Both the position numbers and the translations under genes were made by a program. Below, one piece after another: positions 7,561 to 14,415 of a stretch of DNA of 17,570 nucleotides. Each line of letters starts with the position of its first letter. Positions within the stretch are counted from its first letter, which is position 1. Source of the DNA: CAYSPU01 sp964432995 (GTDB taxonomy: Bacteria; Verrucomicrobiota; Verrucomicrobiia; Limisphaerales; JAHDYP01); contig CAYSPU010000115.1 of NCBI GenBank assembly GCA_964432995.1, positions 1 to 17,570 of the forward strand, in the 5' to 3' direction. Below the pieces are notes generated by a model. It did no database searches. It was not told where the DNA came from and saw nothing but the letters and a program-made list of their open reading frames with translations.

Positions 7561-8956
7561 ATGAGTTACACCCAACTCCTCGAGCGTCAGCGCGCTTACT
7601 TCCGGACCGGCGCCACCCAGTCCGTGGAATTCCGCCGCGCCCAACTCGAGCGGCTGCGCGAGGCCATCGAACGCCGCGAGCAACTCCTCTGCAAGGCATT
7701 GCACGCGGACCTGCGGAAGTCCCCCCACGAGGCCTACACCACCGAGGTGGGAATCGTGCTCAGCGAGATGCGCCACGCCCGGCGCCATCTGCCCAACTGG
7801 ATGCGGTCGCGGCGGGTGCGCACGCCGCCGATCACGTGGCCGTCGCGGGGATTCATCCGGCCGGAACCCTACGGCGTGGCGCTCATCATCGGCCCGTGGA
7901 ACTACCCTTTCCAACTCCTGCTCTCGCCGCTGGTGGGGGCGCTGGCCGCCGGCAATTGCGCCGTCCTCAAACCCTCCGAGTACGCACCCCACACCGCCGC
8001 CGCCGTGGCCGCACTCATCGAGGCCACTTTCCCGGAGGAGTTCGTCGCCGTTGCGCAGGGCGAACGCGCAGTCGCCGAGGAACTGCTCCGCGAGAGGTTC
8101 GACACGATCTTCTTCACCGGCAGCACGACAGTGGGACGGGCGGTCATGGCCGCGGCCGCGCACCATCTCACCCCCGTCACGCTCGAACTCGGCGGGAAAT
8201 GCCCCTGCTTTGTCTGTGCCGACGCGCCGCTCGAAGTCACCGCGCGCCGCATTGTCTGGGGGAAATTCCTGAACGCCGGCCAGACGTGCGTCGCCCCGGA
8301 TTTCCTTTGGGTGGACCGCCGGATCGCCGCGGCGCTGGTGGAAGCGATGAAACGAGTCCTCCGCGAGTTCTACGGCGCAGACCCGCGGCGGAGTCCGGAC
8401 TACAGCCGCATCGTGAACCGGAAACACTTCGACCGGCTCACGCGGTATCTCGAGGCCGGTTCGATCGCGGTTGGGGGCGAGCACGACGCCGGGGATTTGT
8501 ATGTGGCGCCGACGATTCTGACGGGGGTGTCGCTCGCTGCCNNNNNNNNNNGCCCCGGTGATGCAGGAGGAGATCTTCGGTCCCATTCTGCCGGTGATCG
8601 AGTTCACGGAGCTGGACGAGGCTCTGACGTGGCTGCGCGACCGGCCAACACCGCTGGCGGTCTATCTGTTCACTCGGGATCGTCGCACCCAGGAGCGCGT
8701 GTTGGCGGCGACACGCTCCGGTGGCGTCTGCTTCAACGACACCGTCACGCATATCGTGGGCAAGAACCTGCCGTTTGGGGGATTGGGCGCCAGCGGCCTC
8801 GGCGCCTACCACGGTCGGGCGAGTTTCGACTGTTTCAGCCACCAGCGGTCGGTTCTGCGGCGGTCGTTCGCGTTCGACTCGGCCCTGCGCTACCCGCCGC
8901 CGCGGGTGTCCCTGCTAATGCTGAAGCGGATCTATCACTTCTTGCTCGGATACTGA
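7561..8956 (+). CDS. aldehyde dehydrogenase, ALDH3-type (interrupted only by an assembly gap)
   Basis: NAD(P)-dependent aldehyde dehydrogenase that oxidises aldehydes, probably medium- to long-chain or aromatic, to acids. Catalytic C243 lies in NAGQTCVAPDFLW and the general base E209 in VTLELGGKCP. PWNYPFQLLLSPL and FFTGSTTVG are the usual cofactor-fold segments, and QEEIFGPILPV, LPFGGLGASGLGAYHG complete the family. The reading frame is split by ten Ns at 8542-8551, with coding resuming at 8552 one frame over. If the gap is of zero length and GCC is shared by both contig ends, the joined gene is 461 codons and reads VSLAAPVMQEEIFGP, of normal ALDH3 length (460 residues). The ATG at 7561 is preferred to an upstream in-frame TTG at 7498 because homology-like sequence begins there. 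A link to oxidised prenyl products of the upstream operon is possible but unproven. Confidence 0.87.
8542..8551. other. 10-base run of N (assembly gap)
   Basis: Ten Ns are bounded on the left by ...GCTGCC and on the right by GCCCCGGTG. The coding frame of the aldehyde dehydrogenase changes across it, so the number of Ns is a placeholder and not a measured length. Confidence 0.97.
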
Positions 8957-8967
8957 GGAACGAAACC

Positions 8968-9075
8968 ATGAGCGAAAACACGTCACCCGGAAGCCCAGGA
9001 CGGGCGTTCATACCCCAGGGCGACGCGATTCATCACTCCGATGCATGCGAGGAAGCGGACGGCAACTCTCCATGA
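8968..9075 (+). CDS. possible 35-residue small protein
   Basis: ATG at 8968 to TGA at 9073-9075, 11 bases after the aldehyde dehydrogenase stop. GAGGAA at 8955-8960 is a good ribosome site 7 bases before the ATG. The product is hydrophilic, begins MSENTSPGSPGRAF and contains HHSDACEEADGN. There is no signal peptide, membrane segment or family I recognise. The well-placed ribosome site is the main support; composition is unremarkable and it may be a chance ORF. Confidence 0.25.
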   Translation: MSENTSPGSPGRAFIPQGDAIHHSDACEEADGNSP

Positions 9076-9113
9076 ATCCCCCTACCCATTCTGGGATACG
9101 CCTTCGTATGAAA

Positions 9114-9221
9114 GGTAGGGCGACCTCTCCGAGGGCGCCGCAACCTGCAGTCAACAAAGCACTTGTCTGCGGCGCGATACGGAGACCTGCTCGCGAGTCC
9201 TGCTCGGAGTCGCGCCCTACC
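9114..9221. repeat. MITE/REP-like element with inverted ends
   Basis: The left end, GGTAGGGCGACCTCTCCG (9114-9131), is nearly the inverse of the right end, CGGAGTCGCGCCCTACC (9205-9221). An inner stem pairs GCGCCGCA (9135-9142) with TGCGGCGC (9168-9175). The first 29 bases (9114-9142) recur exactly at 12982-13010. There is no coding capacity. It has the form of a small non-autonomous palindromic repeat; which transposase, if any, mobilises it is unknown. Confidence 0.6.
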
Positions 9222-9241
9222 AGTTTTCAGGGTAACCACCT

Positions 9242-9308
9242 CACGAATTCAGAGCGGGGCACGAAGCCGAATTCCTGGATTCCATTCGTGTTCCGCCCTG
9301 AATTCGTG
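9242..9308. repeat. long imperfect inverted repeat with GAATTC core
   Basis: The 24-base arm at 9242-9265 matches the reverse complement of 9285-9308 at 21 of 24 positions (both arms begin CACGAATTC when read inward). The 19-base loop contains a further near-palindrome (GAATTCCTGGATTC). Transcribed, it would give a stable hairpin about 75 bases before the next gene. It resembles 'ATTCGTG'-type dispersed intergenic repeats; a regulatory role is possible but unsupported. Confidence 0.6.
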
Positions 9309-9381
9309 TCGGCTTCTGGTGCACGGCCGCAATGCGCGCTCCCAGAACCGTGAGAGCTTCCCACGAACCGCCCCCCCCACA

Positions 9382-11244
9382 ATGAAAGCACTCGCCCCTC
9401 TCCTCGTCTTGGCCTCCGCGTTTTCCGTTCGCGGCGATGCCAATCTCGACCAGCGATTTCCAGTGCGCGGCCTGTCGATTGCCGCACCGTCGGTCGCGCA
9501 GGTGGATCGCTTCGTGAAGTTCATCCACGAGGAATTGGCGCCGCGCGCGGTGAACACGCTGATCCTGCGCGTCGATTTCAATTACCAGTATGTCAGCCGC
9601 CCCGAACTGCGGGATGGCAACGCGCTCGCGGCGGCCGACGTCGGCAAGATCGTCCGGGCCTGTCGGGAACACCACATCCGGATCATCCCGCAGATCAACC
9701 TGCTGGGGCATCAATCCTGGGCCAATCGAATCGGCAACCTGCTCCGGGTCTATCCGGACTTCGACGAAACGCCGTGGGTGAAGATGCCGGAGAAGCACAC
9801 CTGGCCCAACGCCGACCGGCTCTACTGCAAGAGTTACTGTCCCCTGCATCCGAAGGTGCACGAGGTGGTCCTGCCGCTCGTGGACGAATTGTGCGACGCC
9901 TTCGAGACGGACGCCTTTCACGCCGGGATGGACGAGGTGTTCTACATCGGGGAAGACAAGTGCCCGCGCTGTTCGGGCAAGGACAAAGCCGAGTTGTTTG
10001 CGGGCGAGGTGCGCCTGCTGCGCGATCACCTGGCGCGGAAGAACCGGTCCCTCTGGATCTGGGGCGACCGCCTGCTGGACGGCAAGACCACGGGCCTCGG
10101 CGAATGGGAAGCCAGCCTCAACGACACCCACCGCGCCATCGATCTCATCCCCAAGGACGTCGTGATCTGCGACTGGCATTACGAGCGCCCCGACCAGACG
10201 GCCGTCTACTTCGCCCTCAAAGGATTCCGCGTGGTCACCTGCCCCTGGAAAAACCAGGAGGCCGCGGTCCGACAAGTGCAGGACATCGTCAAGTTCCGGC
10301 AGCATTCCACCCCCGTGGTGCGGGACCGTCTCTTGGGGATTGTGCAGACGGTGTGGTCGGGCGCCGGTTCCTTCCTGGACGAATGCGCCGGAGCGCGCAC
10401 GGGGCGATCGGGCCGGCCCGGTGGCGCGACGGAGAGCGGCTGTTTCGTGCGGACCTTCGAGGAAATCGCCGCCCAGGGGCTGACCCCGGCGTCGTTGGCA
10501 CCCAAACGGAGGCTGCTGTTCATCGGGCAGAGCAAGGGCTACCAGCACGAGGCCATCTCCAGCGCCATGGCCGCCCTCCACCAACTCGGCCAGCAGTCCG
10601 GGCTCTGGGAGACCTGTCTGCGCACCGATTGCACGGCGATCACCAAGAAACCCCTCGAATGGGAAGCGAAGAACCTGGACGCCTACGACGCGGTCGCCTT
10701 CTACACCGACGGCGAACTGGATATGGACGCTTCCCAGAAGGCGGACCTACTCGCGTTCATCCGCGAGGACGGCAAGGGCTTCATCGGGATTCACAGTGCG
10801 AGCATCACGTTCACCTCCTGGCCGGAGTATGGCGAGATGCTGGGGGGCGTGTTCGATGGTCATCCGTGGGGGCAATTCGAGGCGCCCCTGGTGGTCGAGG
10901 ACTCGTCGTTCCCCGGGATGCGGAGCTTCCCGCGTTCCTTCTCGCTGCTCGACGAGATCTACCAGGTCAAGGGTTTCAGCCGCGACACGGTGCGCGTTCT
11001 CATGAGCCTGGATGCGGAGAAGCTGGACCTCAGCAAGGACGGCGTCCGGCGCGCGGACAAGGACTTTCCCGTGGTTTGGGCGCGCACTTACGGGAAGGGT
11101 CGGGTGCTCTACAACGGTCTCGGGCATTCACCGGAACTGTGGGCACGATCGGACTTCCGCAACATGTGGCGCGGCCTCGTCGTATGGGCCATGGGCGTGG
11201 TCCCGGGCGACGCGCCGCCCCGGCCGAGATCAGCGGGGAAATGA
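9382..11244 (+). CDS. secreted GH20-like glycosidase fused to a ThuA-like domain
   Basis: 620 residues. MKALAPLLVLASAFSVRG is a Sec-type signal peptide, so the product is exported. Residues about 25-350 resemble a family-20-like hexosaminidase TIM barrel: INLLGHQSWANR, and HAGMDEVFYIGEDKCPRCSG with the Asp-Glu pair D184-E185 in the position of the GH20 catalytic pair, followed by WIWGDRLLDG. From about 374 a ThuA-like domain starts (RRLLFIGQSKGYQHEAISSA), with GFIGIHSAS and a conserved C-terminal WARTYGKGRVLYNGLGHSPE. ThuA-like proteins are linked to oxidised (3-keto) sugar metabolism in some bacteria. The ATG at 9382 is chosen for its signal peptide although the frame opens at 9163. No ribosome site is visible; eight Cs precede ACA-ATG. 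It converges with a Gfo/Idh/MocA gene, a usual companion of ThuA. The exact substrate is unknown. Confidence 0.82.
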   Translation: MKALAPLLVLASAFSVRGDANLDQRFPVRGLSIAAPSVAQVDRFVKFIHEELAPRAVNTLILRVDFNYQYVSRPELRDGNALAAADVGKIVRACREHHIRIIPQINLLGHQSWANRIGNLLRVYPDFDETPWVKMPEKHTWPNADRLYCKSYCPLHPKVHEVVLPLVDELCDAFETDAFHAGMDEVFYIGEDKCPRCSGKDKAELFAGEVRLLRDHLARKNRSLWIWGDRLLDGKTTGLGEWEASLNDTHRAIDLIPKDVVICDWHYERPDQTAVYFALKGFRVVTCPWKNQEAAVRQVQDIVKFRQHSTPVVRDRLLGIVQTVWSGAGSFLDECAGARTGRSGRPGGATESGCFVRTFEEIAAQGLTPASLAPKRRLLFIGQSKGYQHEAISSAMAALHQLGQQSGLWETCLRTDCTAITKKPLEWEAKNLDAYDAVAFYTDGELDMDASQKADLLAFIREDGKGFIGIHSASITFTSWPEYGEMLGGVFDGHPWGQFEAPLVVEDSSFPGMRSFPRSFSLLDEIYQVKGFSRDTVRVLMSLDAEKLDLSKDGVRRADKDFPVVWARTYGKGRVLYNGLGHSPELWARSDFRNMWRGLVVWAMGVVPGDAPPRPRSAGK

Positions 11245-11398
11245 ACAACAAAGACTCGGAGAAACGAAGAGGGCAGGAACAGGGGCCAGAGGAGAGGACG
11301 AAAGTCAGGAATGGGGAGTCGGGGTGTGGGAGCTTCGGAGGTGCGTCCGGCTGCGAGGCTTCTGCCCGCCGGGACGGCGGGCGGTCCGCAACCTGCAT
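11245..11398. other. intergenic space between convergent genes
   Basis: 154 bases between the ThuA-fusion stop and the end of the minus-strand oxidoreductase. An ATGA-coupled frame (11241-11423, 60 codons) exists, but its low-complexity Arg/Glu/Gly composition and overlap with the opposite gene argue against a real product. The main structure is the hairpin at 11364-11382. Confidence 0.5.
11364..11382. terminator. GC-rich hairpin between convergent genes (possible bidirectional terminator or repeat)
   Basis: GCCCGCC (11364-11370) and GGCGGGC (11376-11382) form a perfect 7-bp stem with loop GGGAC. It lies between two convergent genes, where a terminator is expected, but has no T-tract. The bases that follow (CCGCAACCTGCA, 11386-11397) also occur at 9138-9149 inside the MITE-like element, so it may be part of a dispersed repeat. 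Confidence 0.35.
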
Positions 11399-12793
11399 TC
11401 AGAGCGACCATCCGGGGCGGTAGTCGCGGTGTAAGAGCTTGTTGGCTTCCCGATCGTTGGTGAACTGCATCTTGGCGCCGTCCCAGAGCAGCTTCTTCTG
11501 GGCGCGGACGGCGATGTTGCCCAGGAGACACACTTCCGTGAGGAGCCCGGAGTGGTCCGGGAAGTTCGAGCCGGCGGGCGGGCCGCCCCGGCAGGCGGCG
11601 ATCCATTCTTCGTATTGGCCCGGAGAACGCGGCAACGTCTTCGGCGGCTTGCGGTAGGTCTCCATCCGTTCCTCCGGGATGAGCCGGTCGCCCATGAGCT
11701 TGCCCTGGTCGCCGATGTAGATGACATCGCGCAAGGGATCGTCGTCCTCCAATTCGACCGGCCGGGGGGGCTGCAGTCCGCCGTCGTACCAGGTGAGGAC
11801 CACCGGGGGCATGCTGCCGCGGGCGGGGAACTCGAAGCGGACAATCTCGCCCAGGGGGAAGGTCTCGTTGCTCAGTTTGGTGGCGCTGGCTTCGACGCTG
11901 ACCGGATGGCCGAGGTTCAGCGCTTTGAAGACGGTCGAGAGCTTGTGCAGCCCCAGATCGCCGAGCAGGCCGGTGCCGAAGTCGAGCCAGTTGCGCCAAG
12001 TCCACGGATGATAGCTGGGATGATACGGTCGCTGCGGCGCCGGCCCGAGCCAGAGGTCCCAGTCCAATCCTTCCGGGACAGGCGGCGTCTCCTGGGGTCG
12101 CCCTTCCCAGGTCGGCCAACTCCAGAACCGCGCGCCGGACCAGACTTGCACCTCCCGCACGTTGCCGATGGCGCCATCGGCGAGGATCTCGCGCGTCACG
12201 CGGGCGGATTCGGAGGCTTGACCCTGGTTGCCGCACTGGGTGGCGACTTTCGCCTGCCGTGCCGTTTCGGTCACTTGGCGCGCTTCGAAGACCGACCACG
12301 TCAGCGGCTTCTCGCAATAGACATGCTTGCCGCGCTTCAACGCCGCCATGGTGATCACCGCATGCGTGTGGTCGGGGGTGGCGATCATCACCGCGTCGAC
12401 GTCTTCCTTGTCCAGAAGCTCACGGTAATCCGCGTACGCCTTGCAGCCGCGGTAGAGTCCCGAACGCCGCTGTTCGGCGTAGTGTTCTTCGACCAACCGT
12501 CGGGCCGGCTCGCGTCCGCAGGCCCGGCCCTCTTTCCCTTCGGACCAGTTCCAGGAGAGGTAGCCGCCGCTCTCGCGGTTGACATCGCACACCGCGATCG
12601 CCTGGACGCCCGGGAGGGCTTGCAGGGCCGTGAGATTCTGGATGCCCTGACCGCCGACGCCGATGCTGGCGAGTGTGAGTCGCGAGTTGGGGGAAGCGCT
12701 TCCCGGCGCGCCGAGAACCGAAGCGGGAATGACGGTGAAGGCCGAAGTCGACAGGGCGGTGGTGCAGAGGAACCGGCGGCGCGTGGTCTTCAT
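11399..12793 (-). CDS. Tat-type Gfo/Idh/MocA family oxidoreductase
   Basis: 464-residue NAD(P)-dependent dehydrogenase-like protein. The N-terminus MKTTRRRFLCTTALSTSAF is a twin-arginine signal, so the folded, cofactor-loaded enzyme is probably exported. The dinucleotide fold shows LASIGVGGQGIQN (about 42-53), and MIATPDHTHA and EKPL (161-164, with the conserved catalytic-site lysine) follow. The C-terminal half holds DLGLHKLSTVF and WLGPAPQRPYHPSYHPWTW, typical of the large verrucomicrobial/planctomycete subgroup. The ATG at 12793 has a weak AAGAG a few bases upstream. Members oxidise or reduce sugars, often at C3 of glycosides. Nearness to a ThuA domain is reminiscent of the ThuA/ThuB pair. 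The substrate is unknown. Confidence 0.88.
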   Translation of the reverse strand: MKTTRRRFLCTTALSTSAFTVIPASVLGAPGSASPNSRLTLASIGVGGQGIQNLTALQALPGVQAIAVCDVNRESGGYLSWNWSEGKEGRACGREPARRLVEEHYAEQRRSGLYRGCKAYADYRELLDKEDVDAVMIATPDHTHAVITMAALKRGKHVYCEKPLTWSVFEARQVTETARQAKVATQCGNQGQASESARVTREILADGAIGNVREVQVWSGARFWSWPTWEGRPQETPPVPEGLDWDLWLGPAPQRPYHPSYHPWTWRNWLDFGTGLLGDLGLHKLSTVFKALNLGHPVSVEASATKLSNETFPLGEIVRFEFPARGSMPPVVLTWYDGGLQPPRPVELEDDDPLRDVIYIGDQGKLMGDRLIPEERMETYRKPPKTLPRSPGQYEEWIAACRGGPPAGSNFPDHSGLLTEVCLLGNIAVRAQKKLLWDGAKMQFTNDREANKLLHRDYRPGWSL

Positions 12794-13113
12794 GGCTCTT
12801 GGCGGAATCTCCCATTCCGGGGGCGCCGAAGTAAAGAACGCTGTGCGATTGTCGATTCTGGTTTCTTGAGCTGCCGGTTCTGGCAGGGGTCGTCTCCCAG
12901 GGCGCCGGAAGAGCCGTCAACCATCCACCTGTCTCCGGCGCGCCTGGCGGCCGCACCCCACCATCGGCACCTCGAGCAGATGGTAGGGCGACCTCTCCGA
13001 GGGCGCCGCAGGAGTTGCCAACGAGACACGTATCCCCCGTGTGTTCCCGTCTGCGCGATTGCGCTCCACTCTCTCCAATTCCTGCGCCTCCCTGAATCTC
13101 CGTGACCCGGCGG
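12794..13113. other. intergenic region between two minus-strand genes, holding a repeat copy
   Basis: 320 bases without a credible gene. They contain the upstream region of the oxidoreductase gene and the second copy of the 29-base repeat end at 12982-13010. CCCACCATC (12957-12965) and GATGGTAGGG (about 12979-12988) can form an adjacent imperfect stem. I see no clear promoter. Confidence 0.5.
12982..13010. repeat. second copy of the 29-base repeat end
   Basis: These 29 bases are identical to 9114-9142 (beginning GGTAGGGCGACCTCTCCG). Here the matching inverted right end seen in the first copy is not recognisable, so this may be a partial or diverged element. Confidence 0.7.
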
Positions 13114-14415
13114 TCACTCGAGTTGCAGTCGAAAGAACCGGCTCGGTTCATCGCCGAGCGGGAGGGTGGTCTCGAAGTCCAGGCCGCTCGTTTGGATTTC
13201 GTTCGTGGAAGTGAACCAAGTTGTGGGAGGAGCCAGGTTGCTCGAGGTGGCGCAGGCCAAGCCCGCGCCGCTCAGCGGCCAAGTGAGGTGGAGGCTGGCG
13301 TTGGTCAGACTCGCTTTCAGCGTGATGGGGGCCGCCAAACGGCCGAGGACGTCCGCCGCCGGCAGGACGTCGCCGCCCGTGCCGAAGAGGGAGCGATATT
13401 CGAAGCCGGCGGTGCCCACACCCGCCAGACGCTGATACTCCGTGCCCCACCAGAAGATGCCGGCGCCCAGCCCACCCGGGATGCCCTTCACGATCTTGGC
13501 CAGTTCGACCACGTAGGCGGCCTGCCCGTCCGGCGTGGCCGGCAAGCCCACAACGTCTGTCGAGTTGGTCCAGGGGAACGCCGTCTCCGCCACCACCACC
13601 GGCTTGCCATAGCGGCTGGCGGTGAGGTGCAAGCAGTTGCGCAAGGCCTCCAGGTCCCCGTGCCAGAACGGATAGTAGCTCTGGCCAATCAGATCGAACT
13701 CCACCTGTTCCCGGAGCAGGTTGTCGAAGTACCACTGCGTGGTCGCCCAGTCGCCGCCGCGATCGACGTGGATCATGATCTTGGGCGGCGGCGTGCCGGC
13801 CGCGTCGCGGATCCCGCGAACGGCGGCTTTGACCAGCCGACCCAATTGTGACCACTGCGCGGCGTTCTCGTAAGCGCCGCCGACGCGACCGTCCGGCCAC
13901 AGCAGGCCGCTGGTGATCTCGTTGCCCACTTGCACCCAGTCGGGCAGGGCGCCCGCCGCCTTGCAGGCGGCGATGCCGTTGCTGCTGTAATCGGCGATCC
14001 GCTGTTCGAGTTCGGCGAACGTCAGGTTGGTCCAGGCTGCGGGTTGGGCCTGCTTGCCCGGGTCGGCCCAGGTATCGGAGTAATGGAAATCGAGGAGCAA
14101 CTGGAGGCCGGCCTGTTTGACGCGAACCGCCAGCGGAATCGTGTATTCGAGGTTGTTGATGCGGTTATACGGATCGGCGGCGGCCTGGGCGGCGCTGCTG
14201 GTGAAGAGCCGCAGCCGCGCGCAGTTCACGCCGCGCTTCTTCAGGATCCCCAGGGCGTCGCCCGTTCGCCCCGCCTCACGATAGGCAATCCCGCGGTCCT
14301 CGAAGAAGCGCAAATGCGAGACGTCCACGCCGGCCGCGAAGTCTGCCGCCACCGCCGCGTTGACCATGAGGCATGCGAGGCCGCAGACCCGGCCAAATCG
14401 GAACGCAGTCGTCAC
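13114..14415 (-). CDS. secreted GH53 arabinogalactan endo-beta-1,4-galactanase
   Basis: 433-residue glycosidase that should cut beta-1,4-galactan in type I arabinogalactan (pectin side chains). The N-terminus is a signal peptide ending near AVAA-DF (residues 21-26). The GH53 start GVDVSHLRFFEDRGI, then LDFHYSDTWADPGKQ, the acid/base E166 in VQVGNEITSG, and the nucleophile E277 in VVVAETAFPWT are all in place. Residues about 365-433 form an extra module with LTWP, SSNLAPPTTWF and RFFRLQLE. The GTG at 14415 overlaps the upstream stop as GTGA, so translation is coupled to the carbohydrate-binding-like protein. The frame is open much further upstream, but that part is the shadow of the neighbour. 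Catalytic residues are assigned from family knowledge. Confidence 0.9.
   Translation of the reverse strand: MTTAFRFGRVCGLACLMVNAAVAADFAAGVDVSHLRFFEDRGIAYREAGRTGDALGILKKRGVNCARLRLFTSSAAQAAADPYNRINNLEYTIPLAVRVKQAGLQLLLDFHYSDTWADPGKQAQPAAWTNLTFAELEQRIADYSSNGIAACKAAGALPDWVQVGNEITSGLLWPDGRVGGAYENAAQWSQLGRLVKAAVRGIRDAAGTPPPKIMIHVDRGGDWATTQWYFDNLLREQVEFDLIGQSYYPFWHGDLEALRNCLHLTASRYGKPVVVAETAFPWTNSTDVVGLPATPDGQAAYVVELAKIVKGIPGGLGAGIFWWGTEYQRLAGVGTAGFEYRSLFGTGGDVLPAADVLGRLAAPITLKASLTNASLHLTWPLSGAGLACATSSNLAPPTTWFTSTNEIQTSGLDFETTLPLGDEPSRFFRLQLE

Noticed and set aside
7354..8607. 417-residue minus-strand open frame
   Set aside because: Antisense to the aldehyde dehydrogenase and crosses the N gap; only its distal end overlaps the four-helix-bundle remnant, and in a different frame.
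9079..9142. CRISPR-like repetition near the MITE-like element
   Set aside because: There are no regularly spaced direct repeats; the structure is inverted, not a repeat-spacer array.
9371..9378. run of eight Cs before the GH20-ThuA start as a phase-variable tract
   Set aside because: It is short, outside the coding sequence, and there is no promoter geometry to support a switching role.
9774..11423. 549-residue plus frame, including a 60-codon ATGA-coupled tail from 11241
   Set aside because: Shadow of the GH20-ThuA gene; the tail is low-complexity and overlaps the opposite-strand oxidoreductase.
11552..13105. 517-residue plus-strand open frame
   Set aside because: Antisense to the Tat-type oxidoreductase, which has full family motifs.
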